DNA from: Piscinibacter aquaticus
GTDB taxonomy: Bacteria > Pseudomonadota > Gammaproteobacteria > Burkholderiales > Burkholderiaceae_C
Direction: 5' to 3'
DNA: 64,000 nt
NCBI GenBank assembly: GCA_007994965.1
Contig: VOPW01000001.1
Location: 1,116,001-1,180,000 of the forward strand
How positions within the stretch are numbered: position 1 is the stretch's first letter; every line of letters begins with the position of its first letter. The position numbers and the translations under genes are program-made. A model generated the notes under the pieces. The model was given only the letters and a program-made list of their open reading frames with translations, did not search any database and was not told where the DNA came from. Shown piece after piece: positions 9,666 to 21,427 of the stretch.

Positions 9666-10732
9666 CGCGCCGGGCGCAGCAGCATGACGACGAGCGTCAC
9701 CACCGTCAGCGGGACGACGAAGCCCAGCATGACGTTGCTGAACAAGGGCAGCGCGTCGTGCTGTTGCGCGGCGAGGATCAGATAGGCCACATAGGCCACG
9801 TAGTAGCCGAGGAAGACCACGCCCTCCCATCGGGCGATCTCCCGACCGGTCACGAACACCGGCAGGCAGGCCAGGGCGACCGCCAGCATCACCCAGACGT
9901 CGAAGGCGAGCAGCGACGGCGCCAGCGGCAGGCCCGCGCCGCCCGCGGCGAGGCCCGAGATGCCGAGGCAGCCGAGGATGTTGAAGGTGTTGCTGCCCAC
10001 GACGTTGCCGACCGCGATGTCGCGCTCGCCCTTGAGCGCAGCCGCGATGGAGGTGGCCACCTCGGGCATCGAGGTGCCGGCCGCCACGATGGTCAGGCCG
10101 ATCACCACGTCGCTCACGCCCATCGCCTTGGCGAAGTTGACCGCGGCGCCGACGAGGGCCTCCGAGCCCATCACCAGGAAGCCCAGGCCGGCCGCGATCA
10201 GCAACAACTGAACCGGAAGCCTGGCATCCCAGGCGCCCGCGGCGGCTGGCTTGACTTCCTCGTCGTACTCGGTGGCCTGCGCCGAGGCGCGGCGCGACTG
10301 CACCACGAGGAACACGGTGTAGGCGACCATCAGCGCCGCCATCAGCGCCGCATCCCACAGGCCGATGCGGCCGTCCAGCCCGAGCGCCAGCAGCAGCAGC
10401 GACGCGCCGAGCATGATCGGCACCTCCTGGCGGATCAGCTGCAGGTGGACCACCAGCGGCGTGATCAGCGCGCTCACGCCGAGGATGAACAGCACGTTGA
10501 AGATGTTGCTGCCGACCACGTTGCCGACCGCGATGTCGGTGCGACCGTCGAGCACCGCGCCGACCGACACCGCCACCTCGGGCGCGCTGGTACCGAAGGC
10601 GACGATTGTCAACCCCACCACCAGCGGCGAGATGCCGAAGGACAGCGCCAGCTTCGAGGCGCCGCGCACCAGCAGCGAGGCACCGATCACCAGGCCGGCT
10701 GTGCCGGCGACGAAGAGCAGGGCGTCGGCCAT
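9656..10732 (-). CDS. yrbG: Calcium/sodium antiporter (CaCA family, YrbG-like)
   Basis: Intact 358-residue inner-membrane antiporter. Both alpha-repeats of the K+-dependent Na+/Ca2+ exchanger family are present in tandem: GLTIVAFGTSAPEVAVSVGA with GNVVGSNIFNVLFILG in the first half, and GLTIVAAGTSMPEVATSIAA with GNVVGSNTFNILGCLG in the second. The E in each GTSxPE and the N in each GSNxFN are the ion-binding residues. A hydrophilic loop (residues about 150-170, ATEYDEEVK) joins the halves. Confidence 0.93.
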   Translation of the reverse strand: MADALLFVAGTAGLVIGASLLVRGASKLALSFGISPLVVGLTIVAFGTSAPEVAVSVGAVLDGRTDIAVGNVVGSNIFNVLFILGVSALITPLVVHLQLIRQEVPIMLGASLLLLALGLDGRIGLWDAALMAALMVAYTVFLVVQSRRASAQATEYDEEVKPAAAGAWDARLPVQLLLIAAGLGFLVMGSEALVGAAVNFAKAMGVSDVVIGLTIVAAGTSMPEVATSIAAALKGERDIAVGNVVGSNTFNILGCLGISGLAAGGAGLPLAPSLLAFDVWVMLAVALACLPVFVTGREIARWEGVVFLGYYVAYVAYLILAAQQHDALPLFSNVMLGFVVPLTVVTLVVMLLRPARQA

Positions 10733-10751
10733 GGCGTGGATCCCTTGCGTG

Positions 10752-11357
10752 TCAGTGGTCGGACTTGGCCGCGTGCACCATCACCCGATCGGCCAGCGCG
10801 ATCGCCAACGCCGAGAACAGGAAGGCGACGTGGATCAGCGTCTGCCACAGCAGCACCTTCTCGGTGTAGTTGGCGGCGTTGATGAAGGTCTTGAGCAGGT
10901 GGATCGAGCTGATGCCGATGATCGCCGTGGCCAGCTTGACCTTGAGCACCGAGGCATTCACGTGGCTCAGCCATTCCGGTTGGTCGGGGTGGCCTTCCAG
11001 ATCCAGGCGCGAGACGAAAGTTTCGTAGCCGCCGACGATCACCATGATCAGCAGGTTGCTGATCATCACCACGTCGATCAGCGCCAGCACCACCAGCATG
11101 ATGATGGTCTCGTTCAGCGCCGTCGGCGCGACGTCGCTCTTGTAGCCGATGCTCGACACCAGCTTGGCCAGCGCATCGGTGTTGCCGAAGGCCGCTTCGA
11201 CGAGGTGGACCAGCTCGACCCAGAAGTGGAAGACGTAGACCGCCTGGGCCAGGATCAGCCCCAGGTACAGCGGCAGCTGCAGCCAGCGGCTGGCGAAGAT
11301 CAGCCGCGGCAGCGGGCGCTGGTGGGCAGGCGTGATCGGGCGGTCAGTGGCGGCCAT
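10752..11357 (-). CDS. YqhA/UPF0114 (TIGR00645) family membrane protein
   Basis: About 201 residues. ATG at 11357 precedes MAATDRPITPAHQRPLPRLI; a longer in-frame start exists but would run into the acs leader. The family pattern IFASRWLQLPLYLGLILAQ, VMISNLLIMVIVGGYETFVS and KLATAIIGISSIHLLKTFI is clear, with four predicted helices. Function is not known; the closest described members are E. coli YqhA and UPF0114 proteins. It lies just upstream (in its own direction) of the Ca2+/Na+ antiporter gene and may be cotranscribed with it. Confidence 0.88.
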   Translation of the reverse strand: MAATDRPITPAHQRPLPRLIFASRWLQLPLYLGLILAQAVYVFHFWVELVHLVEAAFGNTDALAKLVSSIGYKSDVAPTALNETIIMLVVLALIDVVMISNLLIMVIVGGYETFVSRLDLEGHPDQPEWLSHVNASVLKVKLATAIIGISSIHLLKTFINAANYTEKVLLWQTLIHVAFLFSALAIALADRVMVHAAKSDH

Positions 11358-11496
11358 GGGGTTTTGCTTGGTGTTGATGCGGGTTTGGCGCAGGATTCTA
11401 GGCTGCGTAGCATGACGGGCTTCACGGGGCGTCAGCCCTTCGTAAGAACGTCTGCCTAATGTCCGGGCAAACCAACCACCATCGTCGAGGAGACCC

Positions 11497-13461
<1,965 letters not shown>

Positions 13462-13483
13462 CAGCGGCTTCGGCCTGAAAGAA

Positions 13484-13510
13484 AACGCGGCGCCTTGGCG
13501 CCGCGTTCTT
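13484..13510. terminator. Bidirectional intrinsic terminator between acs and tolA
   Basis: Perfect 11-bp stem AACGCGGCGCC (13484-13494) with GGCGCCGCGTT (13497-13507) and a two-base loop. On the plus strand it is followed by CTTCTT; on the minus strand by TTTC. It lies 20 bases after acs and before the end of tolA, so it can serve both convergent transcripts. Confidence 0.85.
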
Positions 13511-13530
13511 CTTGGTGGCCGCAGAAGGTG

Positions 13531-14367
13531 TCAGTCCCTCGGGCGGAAGCTGATCTCGAGCGAGGAGGGCACGCGGCCATCGGTGTCGCGCGGCAACACC
13601 TCGGTCTTGTCGATCGCCCGCAGCACGGCGTCGTCCCAGGCGGGCACGCCGCTGCTCTTGATGAGCTTGCGGCCGATGATGGTGCCGTCGGGCCCGGCCT
13701 TTACTTCCACGGTGGCCTGCGGGTTGCCGCTGATGCTGTCGCTGAAGACGATGTTCGGCAGGATGCGCGCCTTGATGCGCCCCGCGTAGCTGGCCGAGGG
13801 TCCGGCGGTCTGCGCGGCGCTGCCCGTGGAGTTCTGCGGGCCGTTGCCGGCCAGCGAGGCCATCCGCTGCAGGTTCTCCTGCCGCCGCTTCTCGGCCGCT
13901 GCGGCCTCGGCCGCCTCGCGCCGCTTCTGCTCGGCCTGTTCCTTCTTCGCCTTTTCGGCCTCCGCGAGCTTGCGCTGCTGCTCTTCCTTCTGGCGCTTGA
14001 GCTCTTCCTCGCGGCGCAGCTGTTCTTCCTTGCGCTTGCGCTCCTCTTCGCGCTTGGCCTTCTCGATCGCGATCTGCGCGTCGTCCTGCTTCGGCGTCTC
14101 GGCCTTCGGCGGCGGGGGCGGCGGTTCGGGCTTCTTCACCGGCTGCGGCGTGGGCTCCGGCTCGACCGGCTTCGGGGCGGCGATCTGCGGCACCGCGGCC
14201 CACAGTTCGGCCTCGACGCCGGCCGGATTGCTCGAGCGCCAGCTCACGCCGAAGGCGATGGCGATCAGCAGCAGCGCATGCACGCCGAGCGCCAGCGCGA
14301 GCCCGCGGCCCAGGCCGTCGGGGTTGCGGGGGATCAGCGCATCACGCGAAAGCGTGGCGGCGTTCAT
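13531..14367 (-). CDS. tolA: Cell envelope protein TolA
   Basis: Periplasm-spanning link of the Tol-Pal system, which draws the outer membrane inwards during division. Intact, 278 residues: an N-terminal membrane anchor (LALALGVHALLLIAIAFGV), a proline-rich stretch (PEPTPQPVKKPEPPPPPP), a long charged coiled coil rich in K, E, A and R (about residues 95-170), and a C-terminal TonB-like domain (IKARILPNIVF to SLEISFRPRD). The TolR gene ends 7 bases upstream. TolB and Pal are not in this window, since the convergent acs gene occupies their usual place. Confidence 0.92.
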   Translation of the reverse strand: MNAATLSRDALIPRNPDGLGRGLALALGVHALLLIAIAFGVSWRSSNPAGVEAELWAAVPQIAAPKPVEPEPTPQPVKKPEPPPPPPKAETPKQDDAQIAIEKAKREEERKRKEEQLRREEELKRQKEEQQRKLAEAEKAKKEQAEQKRREAAEAAAAEKRRQENLQRMASLAGNGPQNSTGSAAQTAGPSASYAGRIKARILPNIVFSDSISGNPQATVEVKAGPDGTIIGRKLIKSSGVPAWDDAVLRAIDKTEVLPRDTDGRVPSSLEISFRPRD

Positions 14368-14374
14368 CGGTTCG

Positions 14375-14800
<426 letters not shown>

Positions 14801-14816
14801 GGCGGGCTCCGTCGCT

Positions 14817-15544
14817 TCAGCGCGAGTGCTGGAAGCCGCTGTGCACGTGCGCGGCGGCCGGCGCGGGCGGCGGCGCGGCGCCGACGTTGCGCTGCAGGAT
14901 GTTGGAGAACTCCTCGATGAAGGTCTCCTGCTGGATCGCGATGCGGTCGATGTCGCGCGAGAAGCGGTTGTAGGCGATCACCGCGGGAATGGCGGCGAAC
15001 AGGCCGATCGCGGTGGCCACCAGCGCCTCGGCGATGCCCGGCGCCACGGTGGCCAGCGTCACCTGCTGCATGTTCGACAGCCCGACAAAGGCGTGCATGA
15101 TCCCCACACCGTGCCGAACAGGCCGACATAGGGGCTCACCGAGCCCACCGAGGCGAGGAAGGAGAGGTTCGATTCCACCGCGTCGATCTCGCGCTGGAAG
15201 CTCGCGCGCATCGCGCGGCGCGCGCCGTCGAGCAAGGCGCCGGCGTCGGTCACGCGGCGCTCGCGCAGCTTCATGAACTCGCGCATGCCGGAGGCGAAGA
15301 TGCGCTCCATCGGCGCGCCCTCGGTGCGCTTGGTGGCATCCGCATACAGCTCGTTGAGGTTGCGGCCGGCCCAGAACTCGCGCTCGAATTCCTCGTTGTC
15401 GCCGCGCACGCGCTTCAGGCCGAACAGCTTGCCGAAGATCACCGTCCAGCTGGTCAGCGAGGCCAAGAGAAGGCCGGCCATCACCAGCTGCACGACCCAG
15501 CTGGCGTGCATCACGAGGGTGAAGATCGAGAAGTCCTGGTTCAT
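14817..15544 (-). CDS. tolQ: TolQ/ExbB-type proton channel protein
   Basis: About 242 residues with three membrane helices. The N-terminus reads MNQDFSIFTLVMHASWVVQLVM; the conserved MotA/TolQ core is [20 protein letters not shown] followed by APGIAEALVATAIGLFAAIPAVIAYN. The ATG at 15544 overlaps the ybgC stop. One frameshift near 15103 is explained by four G where five are needed in TGGGGGATC. The break falls in an invariant motif, so a real mutation in this gene is unlikely. Confidence 0.9.
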
Positions 15545-15967
15545 GTCAGTGTGTCGAGGATGGCCGTCGGAATGCGGCGGGGTGCGAAAGTTCCGGCATC
15601 GACGCAGCCGATGCGGATCTCGCCTTCGGCCAGCAGCACGGGTTCGGCGCCGCCCGCTGCGCCGAGCCTGCTGGTGCAGCGACATCGAGGCGCGCCCCAC
15701 GCCGGTGGGCACGACCGTGACCTCGAGCAGATCGTCCAGCCGTGCCGGGCTGAGGTAGCGCACCGAAGTATCGGCGACGACGAACATCGCGCCTGTATCG
15801 GTTCGCAAGCGCTCCTGCGAGAAGCCGAGAGAACGCAGCCACTCGGTGCGCGCGCGCTCGAAGAACTTCAGGTAGTTGGCATAGAACACCACGCCGCCGG
15901 CGTCGGTGTCCTCCCAGTACACACGCAGCGTGTGGCGAAAGCTAGCGGGGGTGTCGTCTCGGGCCAA
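15541..15967 (-). CDS. ybgC: YbgC-type acyl-CoA thioesterase of the Tol-Pal cluster
   Basis: Hot-dog fold thioesterase, first gene of the tol operon here. The signature RVYWEDTDAGGVVFYANYLKFFERARTEWLR (with the catalytic Asp of TDAGG) is near residues 15-45, followed by FVVADTSVRYLSPARLDDLLEV. After a break near 15665 the C-terminus continues in another frame (GAEPVLLAEGEIRIGCVD, then APRRIPTAILDTL) to a TGA at 15541-15543 that overlaps the tolQ start. Confidence 0.87.
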
Positions 15968-15974
15968 GCCCGGA

Positions 15975-16379
15975 TTATCGCTGCAGCACCCGCTGGTACA
16001 CCGGGCCCCACAGCGGGTGGCCGGCTTCCGACTTCGACAGTGCGAAGGCCGGATCGGCGGCGCGCGCCGAGCGGAACTGCGCCTCGCAATCGACGGTGCG
16101 GTTGCTGGTGCAGAAGATGAAGGCGAGCAGCTTGTGCGCGGCGGCGCGATCGCGCGGCGACACCAGGCCGGCCTGCAGCGCGGCCTGCAGCTGCTTCTCG
16201 GCCTGCGGGTATTGCGCGTCGTCGTAGGCGCGCATGCCCGCCAGCAGCGCCTTCTCGGCCGGGCGCTCGGCCACGTCGAGCAGGCCCACGGGCGGCGTGG
16301 CCAGCGGTGGCTGCACGCAGGCGGCGAGCAGCAGGCTCGTCAGCAGGGGAAGGGCGAGGACGGCGAGGCGTCGGGTCAT
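15975..16379 (-). CDS. TssQ-like lipoprotein with TPR-type helices
   Basis: Intact 134-residue protein with a lipoprotein signal peptide (LALPLLTSLLLAACVQPPL, lipobox LAAC, Cys at about residue 21). The mature part looks like a short TPR unit (AYDDAQYPQAEKQLQAALQAGL, then RAAAHKLLAFIFCTSNRTVDCEAQFRSA). This pattern is known as the TssQ family, a lipoprotein often found with type VI secretion or with Ser/Thr kinases in Burkholderiales. The ATG overlaps the stop of the upstream kinase gene. No T6SS structural gene is in the window. Confidence 0.7.
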   Translation of the reverse strand: MTRRLAVLALPLLTSLLLAACVQPPLATPPVGLLDVAERPAEKALLAGMRAYDDAQYPQAEKQLQAALQAGLVSPRDRAAAHKLLAFIFCTSNRTVDCEAQFRSARAADPAFALSKSEAGHPLWGPVYQRVLQR

Positions 16380-18002
16380 GATCCGAACTTGTGCTTGAGG
16401 TTGACCGGCTGGCCGGGGGCCACGCTGATCGTCGCACTGTACGGCGGGAAATCGGCGTTGCGGATGACGATCTGGTGCCGACCCTCCGGCAGCGTCAATT
16501 CGTTCAGCGGCGGCGTCGTGCCCACGGAGGTTCCGTTGACCTCGACATTGCCCCAGGGGCTGACGGCAATGCGCACGCTGCCCGTGCCCGATCCGGCGGG
16601 CCTGCTCTCGCGCGCAGGGCGCGCTTCCTGGCTGGCGCCGGCTTGGCGGCGGCGGGCTTGCGCGTTTCGCGGGGTGGCTCGGCGATGGCTGCGGCTGCCG
16701 GTTCCGGGGCGGCCGATGCGGCGGTGGCTGCGGGCTCGGCGGGCACCGCGGCGGGAGCGGGTGCTGGCGCGGCCGCCGGGGCCGCCACGGAGGCCGCCGG
16801 CGCGGCCGCAGCCACCACCACCGGCGCTGGCGCCGCCGCCGTGGCCGGCGGGCGCTCGCCGCCGCTCAGGGTCAGCCAGCCCAGGCCGGCCAGCAGGCCG
16901 ATCACCAGACCCGCAGCAATGGCCACGGCGCTCTTGCGGCGCTGCGGTGCGTTCGCCGCGGCATCGGGAGGCAGGCTGTCGGGCGCCGAGTTCTGGGCGT
17001 TCTCCTCCAGCCAGTGGCGCAGTTCGCGCGACAGTGCTCGCGCCGAGCGGAAGCGGTGCTCCGGATCCTTCTCCATTGCCCGCGCGACGATCTCGGCCAG
17101 CGCCGAAGGCACGCTTGGGTCGACCTCGTCGGCCCGCGGCGGCTTGTGCTCGATCACCGCGGTGGTGATCTCGCTCAGCGTGCTGCCGCGGAAGGGCTTC
17201 TTGTCGGTGAGCAGCTCGTAGAGCACCACGCCGAGCGAGAACACGTCCGCGCGTCGGTCGACCGGCTGCTGGCGCGCCTGCTCCGGCGCCATGTAGTAGG
17301 GCGAGCCGGCGGCCACGTCGCCGGCGCCGTCGTGCTGGTGGGCGATGCGCGCGATGCCGAAATCGAGCACACGCGGCTGCGTGCGACCGACCATGAAGAT
17401 GTTGGCCGGCTTGATGTCGCGGTGGATCACGCCCTTGCTGTGCGCATAGGCCAGCGCATCGGCGACGCGCCGCACGATGGTGGCGGCCTGCACCGGCGTC
17501 GGCCGCCAGCCTTCCTGGCGCAGCTGGCGCAGGTCGCGGCCCTTGAGCAACTCCATCGCGATGTAGGCGCTCTGGTCGCTGACGCCGGCATCGAACACGG
17601 TGACGATGTGCGGGTGCGAGAGGCCACCGGCTGCGCGCGCCTCGTTCAGGAACAGCGCATTGAAGGCCTCGCGCTCCTCGGGCGCGATCTCCAGGTTCAG
17701 CGTCTTGATCGCGATGAGGCGCGACAGCAGCGGATCATGCGCGGCGTAGACGGTGCCCAGGCCGCCGGCGCCGATCTTGTACTTCAGCGCATAACGGCCG
17801 ATGTGCCCGATGGTGGGCATCTGGTCGTCGGTCTTCGGTGCCGGGTTGGTCGGGAAGGCGGCCACCGGCCCGGGCGGCACGCCGATGTCGGTGTCGCCCC
17901 ACTGCACGATGTCGGAGGCGGTCGGTGGCAGGGTGGGGGCACCGGTTCGGCCGGCTCGGTGTCCGGCGGCACCGGCCGCTGGGAGGGGCTCGGAGAGGTC
18001 AC
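16376..18002 (-). CDS. Hanks-type serine/threonine protein kinase with membrane anchor and PEGA domain
   Basis: About 540 residues. The kinase domain has a P-loop (KIGAGGLGTVY), VAIK-like IAIKTL, the catalytic loop VIHRDIKPANIF, DFGIARI in place of the DFG segment, and SPYYMAPEQ. A hydrophobic anchor (AVAIAAGLVIGLLAGLGWLTL) follows, then an Ala/Pro-rich linker and a PEGA domain (VSPWGNVEVNGTSVGTTPP to NADFPPYSATISV). GTG at 18002 (MTSPSPSQRP) is the likely start. Two breaks occur: near 17937 (one C lost from a run of six) and near 16590, before the PEGA domain. Its stop overlaps the lipoprotein gene, so the two probably act together at the cell envelope. Confidence 0.85.
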
Positions 18003-18109
18003 TCCGGCAGCTTAGTGCAAGCCCTGTGGCCGGATGCGTGAAAAACACCCAGATGCGATCGGCTGTTAACAGCTTCTCACCAAACTTTGATCTTCCTGCG
18101 TGGCGGGCG

Positions 18110-19291
18110 TCACGCCCGCGCCACGAGCACCTCGTGCAGGCGCGCCATGGCTTCCTCCAGCTGCGCCATCGCGCTGGCGTAGGACAGCCGCAACCAGCGT
18201 TCGCTGCCATGGCGGCCGAAGTCGCGCCCGGGCGTCAGCGCCACATGCGCGCTGCGCATCAGCTCGAAGGCGAAATCCCAGCTGCTGCCCGAGTGAGCCG
18301 AGCAGTCGGCCCAGGCGTAGAAGGCGCCGTCGGGCGTCACCGGCACGCGCAGGCCGAGCGATTCCAGTGCCGGCACGACGAAGTCGCGCCGCGCCTTGAA
18401 CTCGGCACGGCGGCGTTCGTATTCGGCGATCGACTCCGGCTCGAAGCAGGCCAGCGCCGCCTGCTGGGCGATCGTCGAGGCGCAGATGAACAGGTTCTGC
18501 GCCAGCTTGTCGACCGCCGGCACCAGCGACTCGGGCAGTACCATCCAGCCCAGGCGCCAGCCGGTCATCGAAAAGTACTTCGAGAAGCTGTTGATCGAGA
18601 CGACGTCGTCGCCATGCGCGAGTGCGCTGTGGCCGTAGCGATCGTCGTAGCTCAGGCCGAGGTAGATCTCGTCGACGATCGTGAAGCCGCCACGCGAGCG
18701 CACGGCCTTGACGATGCGGCCCATCTCGGCCGGATCGATCGAGGTGCCGGTCGGGTTCGACGGCGAGGCCAGCAGCACGCCGCGCGTGCGCTCGCCCCAG
18801 GCGGATTCGACGCCGGCCGCATCGAGCTGGAAGCGCTGCTCGGGCCCGCAAGGCAGCAGCACCGGCACGCCATCGGCCGCGGCCACGAAGTGGCGGTTGC
18901 AGGGGTAGCTCGGGTCGGGCATCAGCACTTCGTCGCCGCGCTCGACCAGCGCCGGGCAGGCCAGTTGCAGCGCCGCCGAGGCGCCCGCGGTCACGACGAT
19001 GCGCGACGGCGCGATGTCCAGGCCGAAGCGCTGCGCGTACCAGCCGCTGATGCGCTCGCGCAAGGGCTCGAGCCCGGTGGCGTGGGTGTACTGCGTGCGG
19101 CCGGCGCGCAGCGCGCGCTCGGCAGCTTCCCGCACCAGCGGTGGCGCGGTGAAGTCCGGCTCGCCGATGTTCAGGAAGATCATCGGCTTGTCGGCACACG
19201 CGGGCGAACGCGCCAGCTCGCTGGCCGCCTTCGCACACTCCATCACGTAGAAGGGCTCGATGTGCTCGAGCCGCGAGGCCGTGCGCAGCAT
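18110..19291 (-). CDS. PLP-dependent class I/II aminotransferase
   Basis: Intact, 393 residues. Fold-type I markers are present: FLNIGEPDFTAPP, TAGASAALQLA, SPSNPTG, the DEIYLGLSYD turn, and the PLP lysine in SINSFSKYFSMTGWRLGW (about residue 237), with the substrate-carboxylate Arg near LRLSYA. It is close to the AspC/AlaT-like group, but the substrate cannot be read from sequence. It is the last gene of the ribD-ribE-ribBA-ribH-nusB run and lies 13 bases after nusB. Confidence 0.88.
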   Translation of the reverse strand: MLRTASRLEHIEPFYVMECAKAASELARSPACADKPMIFLNIGEPDFTAPPLVREAAERALRAGRTQYTHATGLEPLRERISGWYAQRFGLDIAPSRIVVTAGASAALQLACPALVERGDEVLMPDPSYPCNRHFVAAADGVPVLLPCGPEQRFQLDAAGVESAWGERTRGVLLASPSNPTGTSIDPAEMGRIVKAVRSRGGFTIVDEIYLGLSYDDRYGHSALAHGDDVVSINSFSKYFSMTGWRLGWMVLPESLVPAVDKLAQNLFICASTIAQQAALACFEPESIAEYERRRAEFKARRDFVVPALESLGLRVPVTPDGAFYAWADCSAHSGSSWDFAFELMRSAHVALTPGRDFGRHGSERWLRLSYASAMAQLEEAMARLHEVLVARA

Positions 19292-19304
19292 GCGACTCGG
19301 GGCG

Positions 19305-19805
19305 TCAGCGCCGCGCGGCGCGCGCCGCCTGCACTTCCAGCGGGCGCAGCTCGGCGGCGGCCTTGTCGAGCACGCCGTTGACGTACTTGTGCCCGTCGGT
19401 GCCGCCGAAATTCTTCGCCAGCTCCACCGCCTCGTTGATCGCCACCTTGTAGGGGACGTCGATGCAGTGCTTGAGCTCGTAGGCGCCGATCATCAGCACG
19501 CCGTGTTCCACCGGCGAGAGCTCGGTCGTCTTGCGGTCGACGTGGCGCGCGAGCACCGCATCGAGGTCGGCGGCCTCGGCGATGCAGCCGTGCAGCAACG
19601 CATCGAAGTGGGCCGCGTCGCACTCGGCGAAGCCTTCCTGCTCGCGCATGTGGGCATCGATCACGCCGGCATCGGCGCCACCGATCAGCCATTCGTACAG
19701 GCCCTGCAGCGCGGCCTCGCGCGAACGCCGGCGTGCCGACGGTGCGCCGCCGCGCGGCTTGCCCGGCTTCTTCTTCACGGGCGGCTTGGCAGTCGGTTCG
19801 CTCAC
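19305..19805 (-). CDS. nusB: Transcription antitermination factor NusB
   Basis: About 166 residues. GTG at 19805 ([12 protein letters not shown]) overlaps the ribH stop by GTGA. A basic N-terminal tail precedes [18 protein letters not shown], then [17 protein letters not shown] and [28 protein letters not shown], which is the NusB signature. It binds boxA with NusE in rRNA antitermination. The ribH-nusB pairing is standard in proteobacteria. Confidence 0.95.
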   Translation of the reverse strand: MSEPTAKPPVKKKPGKPRGGAPSARRRSREAALQGLYEWLIGGADAGVIDAHMREQEGFAECDAAHFDALLHGCIAEAADLDAVLARHVDRKTTELSPVEHGVLMIGAYELKHCIDVPYKVAINEAVELAKNFGGTDGHKYVNGVLDKAAAELRPLEVQAARAARR

Positions 19806-20266
19806 GACAGGTCTTCCAGCAGATTGGCCATCTCGACGGCGACCCGCGCGGCGTCGCGGCCTTTCTCCTCGGCGCGGGCCCAAGCCTGCGCTTCGTTCTC
19901 GACGGTGAGGATGGCGTTGGCGATCGGCAGGTGGTGGTCGAGCGAGACGCGCGTGACGCCGGCGCCGCTCTCGTTGGCCACCAGCTCGAAGTGGTAGGTC
20001 TCGCCGCGGATGATGCAGCCCAGCGCCACCAGCGCATCGAAGTCGTCGCTCTCGGCCAGCGCGTCGAGTGCGAGCGGCACCTCGAGCGCGCCGGGCACGG
20101 TCACGTGGCGGATGTGGCGCTCGCTCACGCCCAGCGCCTGCAGCTCGGCGATGCAGCTCTCGGCCAGCTTCGCGGTGATCTCGGCGTTGAAGCGCGCCTG
20201 CACGATGCCGATGCGCAGGTCCTGGCCGTTCAATGCCAGGGGTGCGCCCTTGTCAGCGTCCTGCAT
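19802..20266 (-). CDS. ribH: 6,7-dimethyl-8-ribityllumazine synthase
   Basis: Intact, 154 residues. It carries [50 protein letters not shown] (substrate loop) and the catalytic-His region [17 protein letters not shown]. It makes the immediate precursor of riboflavin. It lies between ribBA (21 bases upstream) and nusB (4-base overlap). Confidence 0.96.
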   Translation of the reverse strand: MQDADKGAPLALNGQDLRIGIVQARFNAEITAKLAESCIAELQALGVSERHIRHVTVPGALEVPLALDALAESDDFDALVALGCIIRGETYHFELVANESGAGVTRVSLDHHLPIANAILTVENEAQAWARAEEKGRDAARVAVEMANLLEDLS

Positions 20267-20287
20267 GGAATTCTTTCGTCTTGGTCT

Positions 20288-21382
20288 TCATTGGGCGGCC
20301 ACGAAGCCGGTCACTTCGAGGCCGTAACCGGTCATGCTGGGCATGCGGCGCGGGCTGCCGAGCAGGCGCATCTTCGCGATGCCCAGCTCGCGAAGGATCT
20401 GCGCGCCGACGCCGTAGGTGCGCAGGTCCATCTGGCCGCGCGCGGCGGGCTGGGCCGGGCGCTCGCCGCTGAGTTGCGGCAGCAGCGCGGCGGCGCTCTC
20501 GCCGCAGTTGAGCAGCAGTGCGGCACCGCGCGGCGCGGCCTGGATGGCGGCCAGCGCCTTCGGCAAGGGCCACGAATGGCCGCTCGCGCCGGTGTCGAGC
20601 AGGTCCATCACCGACAGCGGCTCGTGCACGCGCACCAGCACCTCGTCGGCCGGCGTCCAGCTGCCGTGCACGAGCGCGAGGTGCAGGCCGCCGGTGCGGT
20701 CACGCCAGGCGGTGCAGTCGAATTCGCCCTGGGCGGTGGACAGGCGCCGCGAGCCGGCGCGCTCGATCAGCGATTCGTTGCGGCTGCGATGCTCGATCAG
20801 GTCGGCGATGGTGCCGATCTTGAGCTTGTGCTCGCGCGCGAACTCGATCAGGTCGGGCAGACGGGCCATCGTGCCGTCGTCCTTCATGATCTCGCAGATC
20901 ACGGCGGCGGGCGTCAGGCCGGCCATGCCGGCGAGGTCGCATCCGGCTTCGGTGTGGCCGGCGCGCATCAGCACGCCGCCATCCTGCGCCTGCAGCGGGA
21001 AGATGTGGCCGGGCTGCACCAGGTCGCTGGGCTTGGCATGGCGCGCCACCGCGGCCTGCACGGTGCGCGCGCGGTCGGCGGCGGAGATGCCGGTGGTCAC
21101 GCCTTCCGCCGCCTCGATCGAGACCGTGAAGGCGGTGCCGGTCTTCTGGCCGTTGCGCGCGGCCATCGGCTCCAGGCCGAGGCGCTCGCAGCGCTCGCGC
21201 GTGAGCGTCAGGCAGATCAGCCCGCGACCGAACTTCGCCATGAAGTTGATCGCCTCGGGCGTGACGTGGTCGGCGGCGAGCACGAGATCGCCCTCGTTCT
21301 CGCGGTCTTCCTCGTCGACGAGGATGACCATGCGGCCGGCGGCCAGTTCGGCCACCAGCTCCGGAATCGGTGAAATCGACAT
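20288..21382 (-). CDS. ribBA: 3,4-dihydroxy-2-butanone 4-phosphate synthase with degenerate GTP cyclohydrolase II domain
   Basis: Intact, 364 residues. The N-terminal RibB domain (about 1-200) is complete, with VDEEDRENEGDLVLAADHV, the RAGHTEAGCDLAGMAGL motif and EIMKDDGTMARLPDL. The C-terminal domain has the length and fold pattern of GTP cyclohydrolase II, but the zinc-binding stretch that normally reads GDVFGSLRCDCGEQL is replaced by LLDTGASGHSWPLPKAL, so all three zinc cysteines are absent. It should therefore supply only the RibB activity, and a separate RibA would be needed elsewhere. No FMN riboswitch is seen upstream of the rib genes in this window. Confidence 0.93.
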   Translation of the reverse strand: MSISPIPELVAELAAGRMVILVDEEDRENEGDLVLAADHVTPEAINFMAKFGRGLICLTLTRERCERLGLEPMAARNGQKTGTAFTVSIEAAEGVTTGISAADRARTVQAAVARHAKPSDLVQPGHIFPLQAQDGGVLMRAGHTEAGCDLAGMAGLTPAAVICEIMKDDGTMARLPDLIEFAREHKLKIGTIADLIEHRSRNESLIERAGSRRLSTAQGEFDCTAWRDRTGGLHLALVHGSWTPADEVLVRVHEPLSVMDLLDTGASGHSWPLPKALAAIQAAPRGAALLLNCGESAAALLPQLSGERPAQPAARGQMDLRTYGVGAQILRELGIAKMRLLGSPRRMPSMTGYGLEVTGFVAAQ

Positions 21383-21427
21383 GGCGGGATTGTAGGTGGC
21401 GGGGGTGTTCCGCCCTGGTGAGAGGTC

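Noticed and set aside
18003..18109. A promoter for the kinase gene
   Set aside because: TTGCAC occurs before the GTG start but no matching -10 at normal spacing was found, so I did not call it.
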